DNA of 41,722 nucleotides, from assembly GCA_934675095.1 (NCBI GenBank), contig CAKUPC010000013.1, positions 1 to 41,722 on the forward strand, given 5' to 3'. Of this stretch, positions 15,857 to 25,300 are shown piece by piece. Below the pieces are notes generated by a model that saw nothing but the letters and a program-made list of their open reading frames with translations, did no database searches and was not told the DNA's origin. Numbering within the stretch: the first letter of the stretch is position 1; the number at the start of each line of letters is the position of its first letter. The position numbers and the translations under genes were made by a program. Origin of the DNA: an uncultured Bacteroidales bacterium (lineage in GTDB: Bacteria; Bacteroidota; Bacteroidia; Bacteroidales; UBA932).

Positions 15857-17023
15857 TTCCACACGCATGGTGCTGGCCGGCTCGATGCGGGAGATGAACA
15901 TGGACGGGAGGAGCAGGAGCAGCATGATGGCGGCGAAGGAGAGCAGGTCGGCGGTGAGAATGAGCGACCAGTCGATGTGAATCGGGACGAATGAGACGAA
16001 GTAGTTCTCGGGGTTCAGCCAGAGCAGATGAGTGTGACGCTGAAGGAGGCAGAGAAGCAGGGCTGCGGCGTTGCCGGCGGCCATACCCTTTCCGACAAGG
16101 ACGGCCGAACTGCGGAGAAAGACCGCCGAGATGCCGCCGCTCGTCATTCCGAGAGCCTTCAGCAGACCGATGGTCGGGATGTGCTCGAAAAGCAGGATGA
16201 GCAGGCCTGAAATCATGTTGAATCCGGCTACTATCGTCATCAGCACCAGAACCACAAGCACATTGAAGTCAATCAGATTCAGCCAGTCGAACAGCTGCGG
16301 AAAGTTCTGCACCACGGAAGTCACCACCACGGTAGGCTCGTCCTCCGACGAATGCGCGAAAACCACCGAACCTATGTCAATCGCCGCCTGCCTGATGCGT
16401 TCCTCGCTCCTGTACCTTTCCTTCAGGGAAATCTCAATCGCCGAGACCTCGTCCTCGCCCCAGCCGTTGACGCGGCGCATGGTAGGAAGGTCGGTGTAGA
16501 GCACCAGCTTGTCCTCGCCGGACAGAATCCCGTCATGAATGCTCTCCACGCGGAACTTGCGCACGACGACCCTCTCCCCGACGAAATAGGCCGGAAGGTC
16601 ATCCCCGACGCTGATTTTCAGAAGCGACGCGAGCTGCGAGGGCACCGAGACGGACAGGACCGAAGAGTCGGACTTCCGATAGTCCTCAATCCCCTTGAAC
16701 AGGACTCCATGAATCAGGTCGCCTTCCTTGACTATCCCCGCCCGTGAAATCGTGCCCCTCGCCGACTGAACGCAGTCCAGCCTCATGATTTCGGGCAAGA
16801 ACGCCGGAGATGCGGGAATCGGATCAGCCTCGCCCATATAGTTCCTGTTCAGAGGAGTGAGGGAGACGTCGCCGCAGAGTTCGCTCAGCCCGCCTCGGAT
16901 TTCGTTCCGGAACCCGGACGACACGGCTACGGACACAATCATCACGAGAAAGCTGACGGCGACGCAGACCGAGGCCACCTTTCCCTTGAACTGAATCCTG
17001 CGCGATATGAATCCGACAATCAT
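15854..17023 (-). CDS. LolC/E-type ABC transporter permease (FtsX family)
   Basis: This 389-residue inner membrane protein has one N-terminal transmembrane segment, a periplasmic MacB-like core domain (about 45-260) and three C-terminal segments of the FtsX domain. The layout is that of lipoprotein-releasing permeases LolC/LolE, which pull lipoproteins out of the inner membrane for transport to the outer membrane. No LolD ATPase is adjacent. The ATG at 17023 is chosen; the open frame starts at a TTG at 17032, but that codon lies inside a promoter-like TACCTTTG. The gene follows the M16 peptidase gene on the same strand. Confidence 0.87.
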   Translation of the reverse strand: MIVGFISRRIQFKGKVASVCVAVSFLVMIVSVAVSSGFRNEIRGGLSELCGDVSLTPLNRNYMGEADPIPASPAFLPEIMRLDCVQSARGTISRAGIVKEGDLIHGVLFKGIEDYRKSDSSVLSVSVPSQLASLLKISVGDDLPAYFVGERVVVRKFRVESIHDGILSGEDKLVLYTDLPTMRRVNGWGEDEVSAIEISLKERYRSEERIRQAAIDIGSVVFAHSSEDEPTVVVTSVVQNFPQLFDWLNLIDFNVLVVLVLMTIVAGFNMISGLLILLFEHIPTIGLLKALGMTSGGISAVFLRSSAVLVGKGMAAGNAAALLLCLLQRHTHLLWLNPENYFVSFVPIHIDWSLILTADLLSFAAIMLLLLLPSMFISRIEPASTMRVE

Positions 17024-17029
17024 AGGCGA

Positions 17030-17037
17030 CAAAGGTA
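17030..17037 (-). promoter_or_regulatory. -7 box right before the permease start
   Basis: TACCTTTG on the minus strand matches TAnnTTTG but ends only 6 bases before the ATG at 17023, so transcription from it would give an almost leaderless mRNA. There is no TTG at the usual distance. Confidence 0.4.
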
Positions 17038-17053
17038 CGAAATATAAAAATGA

Positions 17054-18337
17054 TTACAGATACACGAGCCGTGAAAGACGGTCCGGAGCAAAAATCGCGG
17101 AGGCCGCGCAGAGTATGTCCTCGGGGGTCACCGCCTCTATCTTCCGGCGGACGGCATCATCGTCCTGAACCGTGCCGAAGGCATTGAGGCTCTTGCACAG
17201 GGACAGGGCCTGGCTCTCGCTGTTTTCGGACGAGATTGTAAGCTGCCCGATGAACTGCTTCTTGGCGGCAAGCAGCTGTTCCTCGGAGAACGGGACGGTC
17301 CTGAGAGTAAGGAGCTCGCCGTCGATTGCGCGGATGCAGTCGTCGAGCCGCTCGCGGTCACAGCCGAAGCAGATTGCCATCACGCCGCTGTCGGCATACT
17401 GGCTGTAGTTGCACTCGACGTTATAGACCCAGCCCTTTTCCTCGCGCAGGACGGAGTTGAGCACGGAGTTGGTCGCGGGGCCTCCGAGAATGTTCGCCAT
17501 CAGCGAGGCTGCGATGCGTTCCTTCTCGCGGTAGAGCGACGGAGCAGTAGCGCCGATGATGCAGTTGGCCTGATGGCTATGCCGGTTGACGGTCTTGGTG
17601 AAAATGTTACCTCCGAACTCTTCAGGAGCCGACGGAAGGCCGGCAGCCGTATTCCCGGAAGTGATTCCGGAAGCGACCGCGCCGTCCCCGAAATACTTCC
17701 CGACAAGCCGCTCGACCATAGCCGCGGCCTCCTCCTCGGGAAGCGGCGACACCACGGAGAATGAGATGCGTTCCGGGACGAAGAACTCGGCGACATATCT
17801 CCTAAGCTCGTCAGCGCTGATTTTCTTCACGGACGAAGCCGTTCCGAGCACCCGTCCGCTGAGAGGATGACCCTCGAAAAGCAGGCTCTCGAAGCGGTCA
17901 TAGATGTCATCCGCCGGCGAATCCTTGTAACCGGCAATCTCGTCCATGACCACGGTCTTCTCCACCTCAATCTCATCTTCCGGGAAAACGGCCCTCGTGG
18001 CCATCTCCATAAGCAGCCCGGCCGCCTTCTCCACGTCCTCCTTGAGCACAGTCGCATGGAGGACAATCTCCTCCTTCGTCGTGTAGGCGTTCAGTTCGCC
18101 GCCGAGCCTCTCAAGATAGCCGTTTATGACAGAAGCGCTCTTGTCCTCGGTCCCTTTGAAGAGGGCGTGCTCCACAAAATGAGCCGTCCCCGAATGGAAG
18201 TTCCCCGAAGTCTTCTCCCAGCCGGTCACGTTCTCCTCCCTCGTGCCGCAGCGCACGCTCAACGAGCAGCAGGCCACCTTTTTCCCCTCACGCAGCACCG
18301 CATAGCGCAGGCCGTTTCCTGTCCTTGAACAAATCAT
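17054..18337 (-). CDS. M16 family zinc metallopeptidase
   Basis: This 427-residue pitrilysin/insulinase-type peptidase has the inverted zinc motif HFVEH (His53, Glu56, His57) and the distal ligand Glu133 in VVMDEIAGY. The N-terminal catalytic and C-terminal inactive halves (ITATAPSLYREKERIAA onwards) give the expected single-unit length of processing-peptidase-like M16B proteins. No signal peptide is seen, so a cytoplasmic location is likely. Substrates are unknown. The ATG at 18337 is preferred over a TTG at 18346. It is 12 bp from the upstream secreted-protein gene and about 30 bp from the permease gene, suggesting an operon. Confidence 0.9.
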   Translation of the reverse strand: MICSRTGNGLRYAVLREGKKVACCSLSVRCGTREENVTGWEKTSGNFHSGTAHFVEHALFKGTEDKSASVINGYLERLGGELNAYTTKEEIVLHATVLKEDVEKAAGLLMEMATRAVFPEDEIEVEKTVVMDEIAGYKDSPADDIYDRFESLLFEGHPLSGRVLGTASSVKKISADELRRYVAEFFVPERISFSVVSPLPEEEAAAMVERLVGKYFGDGAVASGITSGNTAAGLPSAPEEFGGNIFTKTVNRHSHQANCIIGATAPSLYREKERIAASLMANILGGPATNSVLNSVLREEKGWVYNVECNYSQYADSGVMAICFGCDRERLDDCIRAIDGELLTLRTVPFSEEQLLAAKKQFIGQLTISSENSESQALSLCKSLNAFGTVQDDDAVRRKIEAVTPEDILCAASAIFAPDRLSRLVYL

Positions 18338-18349
18338 TCCCGTCAAAGA

Positions 18350-19231
18350 TTATTTCTTGCGCACGCCCGCAAGCCTGTTGAGCTCGGCAGCCCCAAAACC
18401 ATAGTCCCCGTTCTTGCCGACACGCTGCTTGCGGAAATAGTAGAGGCGATGGTTGCCCGCGCCGATGAGCATCCTGTAGCAGTATGAGCCCGACTCCGGA
18501 TTGGTCGGCGCAACGGTGTAGGAGACGACGGAATTCATATCCCCGGACGACATTATTTCATCGGCCTCGTCGTCATCGACAAACGCGATTCCCGCCTCCA
18601 CTGCATTTGAGCGCACGGTTTCGGAAATATTCCGCGACACGTCCCCGTCCGCCAGAACGAGGTTCATCCCCGACGTCGCGCTGATTCCGCAGGCAAATTT
18701 TCCCAGTCCTGCATATCCGGCCCTGTCGTCCTCCATCGACTTGCGGATGTAGTCCTGGATTATGTCTATTATAGCCGGCATGAAGTCAAACTCGCGCCCG
18801 CTCGGCATTTGAGCCGCCCGCACCGGAAATGTGCACACCTCCAGCATCCCGTCAATGCCCTTCTCCGCATTCTTACCGCCCTTGACGACCGTCAGGAACT
18901 CAATCCCCGGCTCTGACTCCTTCCGGAACTGAGCCTTGGAAAGCAGCATAAAATAGCAGTCCGGACTCGTCCTGTTCGCCTCGAAGTCATCGAGCGAGCA
19001 GAACTCGTATGGCGAGACCCTCCAGCCGGAGCTTATCTCTTCCTGCAGCACGCTGTCAAACATGGGGTTGCCCGAAAGCACCACCTTCATGGTCTTCTGC
19101 GTAAAATCACCGATTTTCATCTTTTTCGTGTTTATCTGAGCCTGCCCACAAGCCTCCGGCGCAAAGCTCGCCGACACCAGCGCCGCCGCGGCAAAAACCG
19201 TCATCGCGGCAATAATTCTTCTCATTCTCAT
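18350..19231 (-). CDS. Secreted protein of unknown function
   Basis: The 293-residue protein begins with a signal peptide (residues 1 to about 30, ending near EACGQAQ). The mature part starts with basic INTKKMKIGDFTQKTMKVVL and shows mixed alpha/beta character but no motif I recognise. It looks like a conserved Bacteroidales periplasmic protein. It heads a probable operon with the M16 peptidase and LolC/E-like permease genes, hinting at an envelope role, which is inference from position only. A candidate promoter lies at 19302-19329. Confidence 0.75.
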   Translation of the reverse strand: MRMRRIIAAMTVFAAAALVSASFAPEACGQAQINTKKMKIGDFTQKTMKVVLSGNPMFDSVLQEEISSGWRVSPYEFCSLDDFEANRTSPDCYFMLLSKAQFRKESEPGIEFLTVVKGGKNAEKGIDGMLEVCTFPVRAAQMPSGREFDFMPAIIDIIQDYIRKSMEDDRAGYAGLGKFACGISATSGMNLVLADGDVSRNISETVRSNAVEAGIAFVDDDEADEIMSSGDMNSVVSYTVAPTNPESGSYCYRMLIGAGNHRLYYFRKQRVGKNGDYGFGAAELNRLAGVRKK

Positions 19232-19301
19232 ATTCTTTCCTCCATAAAAATTTCACCATATCCACGAAACAAAGCGACGCCACACGGGAATATGACGCGC
19301 C

Positions 19302-19329
19302 CAAATTTATATATCTCGCTCATCAGCAA
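19302..19329 (-). promoter_or_regulatory. Candidate promoter of the secreted-protein operon
   Basis: On the minus strand TTG (19329-19327) is followed after 17 bases by TAAATTTG (19309-19302). The -7 box is perfect, but the spacing is shorter than the usual 19-20. Confidence 0.45.
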
Positions 19330-19450
19330 TAATTGTGCAGAATTTTATATCCCCAGTCCCCCGAATTTCGGAAAATTTGACTAAATTTGGCAAGTATTAA
19401 AGGTATAATGCAACCACAATATCGCCAACATCTCCAACACGGCTGCTTCG

Positions 19451-19711
19451 TTGAGATATGGGCTGTTTCAAAAAATGTCGGAAACAAATGTCGGAAACAC
19501 TATCGCAGTAGAACTCTCTAACAGACAGCGTTTTATCATTTACGGGATTAAGGCTGATTCAAACATTACCGCCAAGGAAATGTCGGAAACTTTGTCGGTG
19601 ACTCAGGATGTCTATGAGAGTGGGGAATTGGACAAAAGTCGAACTACCGAGAAAATCTCGGCAGCTCAGAGAGTCGGAAGAATGTTTCCAAGAAAAAATG
19701 TATCTTTGTAA
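19451..19711 (+). pseudogene. Relic of a winged-helix C-terminus (AlbA_2-type protein)
   Basis: The 522-bp gap between 19231 and dnaX holds this short frame. Its product contains MSET...MSET blocks and SNRQRFIIYGIKADSNITAKEMSETLSVTQ. This resembles the C-terminal helix-turn-helix of Bacteroidota Schlafen/AlbA_2-type ATP-binding proteins, which often have MSE(K/T) repeats before it. After SVTQ the similarity stops and the frame runs into the dnaX promoter. No upstream part of such a gene is present. It is probably a decayed fragment; a small expressed peptide cannot be excluded. Confidence 0.45.
19701..19708 (+). promoter_or_regulatory. Candidate -7 box of dnaX
   Basis: TATCTTTG matches TAnnTTTG and lies about 45 bp before the dnaX start. 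The -33 region is weak (TTTC). Confidence 0.5.
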
Positions 19712-19753
19712 GTTGGAAATTCGGGAAGGATTTTCTTTGAAAAAACGGAAATG

Positions 19754-21565
19754 ATGGAACAGCAGGACAAACAATATATCGTTTCGGCACGGAAGTACCG
19801 GCCGGAAAATTTCGGGACGCTCATAGGGCAGGACAACATCGCGAGGACGCTCAAGAACTCGATTCTGCGCGGCCAGCTCGCCCATGCCTACCTTTTCTGC
19901 GGACCGAGGGGCGTCGGGAAGACCACCACGGCACGAATATTCGCGAAGATGATAAACTGCGCGAACCCTTCGCCGGACATGGAGCCCTGCGGGGTGTGCG
20001 AGTCCTGCCGTTCTTTCGCCGAGGGACGTTCCTACTGCATTCACGAGCTTGACGCCGCATCCAACAACGGAGTGGAGGACATAAAGAACCTGATGGAGCA
20101 GGTGAGAGTGCCGCCGCAGGTCGGGAAATACAGCGTCTATATCATCGACGAGGTCCATATGCTGTCGCAGCAGGCGTTCAACGCTTTCCTGAAAACCCTT
20201 GAGGAGCCGCCTGCACACGCGATTTTCATTCTCGCCACAACGGAGAAGCACAAGATTCTCCCGACCATCCTGTCCCGGTGCCAGACCTACGACTTCAACA
20301 GGATTTCGGTGGCGGACATCGTGAAGAACCTGAGCATGGTGGCGGAGAAGGAGGGCATAACCATCGACAATGACTCTCTTCATGTCATCGCGCAGAAGGC
20401 CGACGGGGCAATGAGGGACGCGCTGACAATCTTCGACCAGACGGTCGCGTTCTGCGGGACTGACGTGAAATATGCCGACGTCATCAGGAACTTGAATGTT
20501 CTGGACTATGAGTACAGTTTTTCGCTCGTGGAGCATTTCCTCTCGGGCGACTATGCCTTCTGCCTGAAGACCTTCGACGAGATTCTCGCGAAGGGCTTCA
20601 ACGCGCTGCACTTCGTCGGGGCGCTGAGCTCGCACCTGAGAGATTTGCTTGTGGCGAAGTCGGGCGGGATTGACTCGCTGATGGAGATGTCGGATTCGCT
20701 CAGGAACCGCTACCGCGAGCAGGCCGGAAGGTGTTCGACGGCGTTTCTCTATGAGGCTCTCGGAATCACGACAGCCTGCGAGTCGGCCTACAAGGCGGCT
20801 ACCAATCCGAGGCTGCACGTGGAGTTCGCTCTGATGAGGCTGTGCTTCATAATGAGCAGGCCGGCGGCCGGAGGGTCTCAGGCAACGGTTCAGCAGGCAC
20901 AGCCGGTTCAGGCACCGGTACAGACGGTAGTCCAGACGGCCGCAGCGGAAACGAAGCCGGCCGAGGCACCGGCCGAGGCTAAGCCGGCGGAGCAGACTGT
21001 CGCAGAAAAGCCGACAGCAGAAAAAACTGCCACTGAAAAGCCGGCGGAGCAGCCGGCCTCGACCACCGAGGAGGCTCCTGCGGTGCCACGGGCAAGACGC
21101 GCGGGAAGAACCGGCGGCGGAATGTCCATGAAGGCTCTGGTGGAGAACGCCGAGAAGGCAGAGGAGACAAGGGTGGAAATCGTGCAGGCCGAACTGCCGT
21201 CGGACGAGGTCCTGAAGTCACGCTGGCCTGAACTCGCCGCGCTCTACAGCGGCAAGCCGCGCCTCTACACCATGCTGACGAACTCGAAGCTTGAATTCGA
21301 AAGCGCCGGCGGCAAGAAGACCGTCAGGTTTCAGGTCGTGAACGACGCGCAGAAGGAATGGGTGGAGGCGAAGCTGCTCCATGAGCTTGAAGGGAACTTC
21401 CGGAAGATTGCCGGTTCGGACGCCATACTGCTGTCAGTGACGGTCGCGCCGGTCCCGGAAGCCGAGAAGATAGTATATATGCCGAGCGACAAGGCCAAGG
21501 TGCTGATGGAGAACAACGAGGAGGTCAAGAACCTCGTGAAGGACTTCTCGCTTGATATCAAATAA
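19754..21565 (+). CDS. dnaX: DNA polymerase III subunit gamma/tau
   Basis: This clamp-loader ATPase loads the sliding clamp in replication. Residues (from the ATG at 19754) show Walker A GPRGVGKT (50-57), the zinc-binding cysteines 69, 79, 82 and 85, Walker B IIDEVHMLS, and the SRC sensor segment LSRCQTYDF. A linker at about 375-445 is low-complexity Ala/Pro/Glu/Lys (for example AEKPTAEKTATEKP), and the rest is a tau-like C-terminal domain. The adjacent ATG at 19751 could also serve. It is followed 52 bp later by lptB on the same strand. Confidence 0.96.
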   Translation: MEQQDKQYIVSARKYRPENFGTLIGQDNIARTLKNSILRGQLAHAYLFCGPRGVGKTTTARIFAKMINCANPSPDMEPCGVCESCRSFAEGRSYCIHELDAASNNGVEDIKNLMEQVRVPPQVGKYSVYIIDEVHMLSQQAFNAFLKTLEEPPAHAIFILATTEKHKILPTILSRCQTYDFNRISVADIVKNLSMVAEKEGITIDNDSLHVIAQKADGAMRDALTIFDQTVAFCGTDVKYADVIRNLNVLDYEYSFSLVEHFLSGDYAFCLKTFDEILAKGFNALHFVGALSSHLRDLLVAKSGGIDSLMEMSDSLRNRYREQAGRCSTAFLYEALGITTACESAYKAATNPRLHVEFALMRLCFIMSRPAAGGSQATVQQAQPVQAPVQTVVQTAAAETKPAEAPAEAKPAEQTVAEKPTAEKTATEKPAEQPASTTEEAPAVPRARRAGRTGGGMSMKALVENAEKAEETRVEIVQAELPSDEVLKSRWPELAALYSGKPRLYTMLTNSKLEFESAGGKKTVRFQVVNDAQKEWVEAKLLHELEGNFRKIAGSDAILLSVTVAPVPEAEKIVYMPSDKAKVLMENNEEVKNLVKDFSLDIK

Positions 21566-21617
21566 TTGAAACACAAAGCATTCCTCCCGAGTATGGAGGA
21601 ACATCAAACTGAATGTC

Positions 21618-22388
21618 ATGAAACTGCGTTGCGAGAACCTCGTAAAGAAATATGGTGTCAGAACCGTCGTGAAGGGCGTGTCAATGGAGGTTGAACAGGG
21701 AGAGATTGTCGGATTCCTCGGGCCGAACGGTGCGGGAAAGACGACGAGTTTCTATATGATTACCGGACTCATCGTACCGAACGAGGGAAGGATATTCCTC
21801 GACGATGAGGAAATCACCGGGCTTCCGATGTACAAGAGGGCGCAGAAGGGCGTGGGCTACCTCGCGCAGGAGGCTTCGGTGTTCAGGAAGATGTCGGTGG
21901 AGGACAACATCATGTCAGTGATGGAAATGTCGTCGCACTTCACCAAGGCCGAGCGCAAGGAACGTCTTGAAAACCTGCTCGACGAGTTTAACCTGCACAA
22001 GGTCCGCAAGAGCTACGGAAACCAGCTCTCCGGAGGCGAGAGACGCCGGTGCGAAATTGCCCGCGCCCTTGCCATAGACCCTAAGTTCATCCTGCTTGAC
22101 GAGCCGTTCGCCGGAGTCGATCCGATTGCGGTCGAGGACATCCAGTACATCATCGCCAAGCTCAAGTACAAGAACATAGGCGTAATCATCACCGACCACA
22201 ACGTAGGCGAGACCCTCGCCATCATCGACCGCGCCTACCTCCTCTACGAAGGCACAATCCTTCAGGCCGGCACCCCCGAGGCCCTCGCCTCCGACGACGA
22301 GGTCCGCACCAAATACCTCGGCTCCAACTTCATCCTCAAGCGTTCCGACGCCTTCACCCGCGCCGAAAAAGAACTACATCTTTGGTAA
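21618..22388 (+). CDS. lptB: LPS export ABC transporter ATP-binding protein
   Basis: This cytoplasmic ATPase powers the LptBFGC complex that extracts LPS from the inner membrane. Motifs: Walker A GPNGAGKT (35-42), Q-loop in YLAQEASVFRKM, signature LSGGERRR, Walker B FILLDEPFAGVDP, and a switch His in ITDHNVGET. The last two segments are diagnostic for LptB. At 256 residues it is slightly longer than E. coli LptB. Its 3' end overlaps the convergent histidine kinase gene by 15 bp. LptF/LptG are not in this window, but an OstA-like LPS-transport gene lies in the facing operon. Confidence 0.95.
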   Translation: MKLRCENLVKKYGVRTVVKGVSMEVEQGEIVGFLGPNGAGKTTSFYMITGLIVPNEGRIFLDDEEITGLPMYKRAQKGVGYLAQEASVFRKMSVEDNIMSVMEMSSHFTKAERKERLENLLDEFNLHKVRKSYGNQLSGGERRRCEIARALAIDPKFILLDEPFAGVDPIAVEDIQYIIAKLKYKNIGVIITDHNVGETLAIIDRAYLLYEGTILQAGTPEALASDDEVRTKYLGSNFILKRSDAFTRAEKELHLW

Positions 22389-25300
22389 TTTCACCGTGAA
22401 GCACGCGCCGCCGAGGGCGTAGGAGCGGCTGTAGGAGATGGTGCCGTTGCAGGACTCGACTATGCTGCGGCAGATGGAGAGGCCGAGGCCGGTACCGCTG
22501 CTCTTGGTCGTGAAGTTCGGGACGAAGAGCTTGTCGAGGTTGTCGTCGCTGACTCCGGTGCCGTTGTCATCCACAACGATGTCGTAGAAGCCGTCCTCGG
22601 AACTGTTGCGGAGGCTGATGAGAATCCGTCCGCGCTCCGGCTCAGTGCCCGCGTCCGCCTGTTCCTTCTGGCGGATTTCAATGGCCTGGATGGCGTTGGT
22701 GATAAGGTTGATGAACACCCTCATCAGCTGGGACGGCGGCGCAGTGACCACGGCGTCCTTGAGCCCGATGTAGGTTATGCTGACATTGTCCCGGTTGTCG
22801 AACATGAACGCCTGCTCCGAAAGCATGGAATCGACATCGACCTCCGTGGCCTGCTCCCCGTAGAGTTTCGCGATGGCAGAGAAGCCGCTCGCCGTCTCCG
22901 CGAGCACGTCTATATGTTCCAGAATCACCCTCGCCGTGTCGTCGAACTTCGCGTCCCAGTCAGGGTTGCCGCTTGAGCGGAGGCGAATCAGCTTCTGAAT
23001 CTTCAGCTTAATAGGGGTGAGCGAGTTCTTGATTTCATGCGCCACCTGCCGCGCCATCTCGCTCCATGCGCTGTCACGCTCCGCCTTGGCAAGCTGTCGG
23101 CTGCTCTCCGCCATTGCGCGCACCATCTTGTTGTAGGCCTCGACCAGCCCTGACACCTCGTCCCTGCCGTTATACTCGATTTCCTCAAGGTTATGGATGT
23201 CCATACTGTCCATCTTACGGCTCAGGCGCAATATGTGGCGGAACAGGTTGTTCGTGACTACGGAACTGAGCCACACGGACAGGAGCACGAGCATGAAGAA
23301 GAGGCAGACGATAAGGCTCGCGTGCATCACGGCCTCGCGGTTGAAGTCATAGTCGCCGTCCGTGTAGGGGCAGCAGACAATCGCCACCATCACTCCCCTC
23401 TCGTTGAAAATCGGGGCGTAGAGGGCATAGAAGCGGTTTCTCGCAAGTTCCTCCTTGTGGATGAAATAGCGCTGGCTCAGCTTGGTGATGTTGTAGTAGG
23501 CGTCCTGGTTGAGCCGACTCCCCACAGCCATCCTCTCGAAGAGTTCAGGCGCCGTGCTCAGAAACACCTTTCCTGACGGGGTGTAGAGGGTGATGTCGGA
23601 GCGTATGACCTTGCCGACCTCCGAAAGGCTGCCGTAAAACTGCGGATTCCTCAGGTCGGCCGCCGAAGAGGCATGGATACAGCGTCTCTCCAGCAGAGCC
23701 TGCACGGTGTTTATCTTGTTCGACATCAGGCGCAGCATATTCCTTTCGTTCCTGTCATAGACGAACATGACGCTGACCACGGAGATGACCGTCAGAGTGA
23801 GAACCAAAGCCGTGATTACCAACAAGTTGATTTTAGTCCGAAGATAATTCTTCCCCGAAAGCCTGCGTCCCCTGTCGCGGCGCAGAATCCAGATTACGAG
23901 GAATGAGATGAGGAATATGAACGAGAATGTGGTGAAATATGACGTCATCTTCCTTGTCGGACGCGAAATCACCGTGAGCTCGTCCTCCCCCATCCTTGAG
24001 CAATAGTGATTATATCCCTTATATCTGAAGAAGTCGTGTCCGTCTCTGCCGAACCGGAGCTGGGCGATATGGTCGGTCACCGTCGGATACGGATAGTCCC
24101 CTCGGAACGACTGAAGCCGCCCCTCGTGGTACTTCGCGTAGGAATAGTATGCAGGAATCCCGGTCTCGGAAAGTCCGGCCGTCCTCGGAAGCAGACTGCG
24201 ATAGCCATACATGTCGGTCTCGCGGTTGTTGGAGACGCGCACCATAAGGCGGAACAGCCCCTTCTCGCCCGCCGGATAGACGAATATGCCCACATAGCCG
24301 TCACGCCCGTCCTCGTTCTCACAGTAGAAGAAATGCGAGTTCTCATAAATCGGAGTCCCGAACGACACGACATCCTCAAACTCCTTCCGCCCGACCCTGT
24401 CACCGTCGCAGATGACCTTCACCCCGACATCATGCGACTGCGCCACCCTGCTCAGGAATGTCTCCGTGATGCGGTTCCTGATCGGCCGTTCGCAGTTCTT
24501 CATCGGAATCAGCGCGGAAATCACCGGATCGTTGTCAATCGCGTCCTCCACGCTGAGCATCTGAATCTCAAGTCCGAGGTCCCGGTCAATCGCGAGCCTG
24601 TCCGACCATGTCCAGATTTTTCTCTCCTCCTTGCGGAAGCCATAGACGGTCGAGGTAGCCGTGAAATAGCCGGCGCAAATCAGCGCAAAGACCAGAGGCC
24701 AAATGGCGGAACGGGAGTTGAAGTTCTTGCCGAAAAGCTCATAGACAACAATCTTCAGACAGAACACCTGGAACAGCGCCATTATCATGAGCATGATGAA
24801 TGACACGAATGTCAGGAAGGAGAACATGAAATTGTTGTTCCACCTGAAAAACTCCATCGAAAGGCTCGAATTGAAGATGACGCTCTTGTTCGCCATATGG
24901 ATGTAGGCGAACGCGCCGGCCATAAGGATGAGTGTTCCTATCCCGTACAGGACTATGTTCCGTCGCGGATGCCGGCTTCCGTAAAGTCTCCGGAATGCCT
25001 TTTTGCGCAGCAGGAACGAGGTCAGCAGCAGCGCGAAAACCAGGATGTTGATGCAAAGGAGCGCTCCCAGGGAGGAGAACACCGGGCCGTCGGCATAGAC
25101 CAGCGGCGAGAAGAGAGAATAGTCGATGGCCTCGCCCTGAAGGGCCATGAGGTCGCGCGTGACCTTGAACACGGGCCGTCCGCCGACAATCACCGGAGAG
25201 CCGCTGTCCTCGGAAAGCGGGACTATGTTGTAGTTCCCGGCGACCAGATGGAGTTTCGGGTTTATTCCGTTGCGCCCCCTCAGATGCCTCTCCACAAGGG

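Noticed and set aside
19559..20818. A 419-codon minus-strand frame over dnaX
   Set aside because: It covers the conserved ATPase core of dnaX on the opposite strand and has Arg/His-rich shadow composition.
21015..21037. Possible programmed -1 frameshift in dnaX at an A6 run, with a TGA soon after in the new frame
   Set aside because: The codons GAA AAA ACT do not form a proper slippery heptamer and no downstream hairpin is evident; six As are too few for the transcriptional slippage seen in other dnaX genes.
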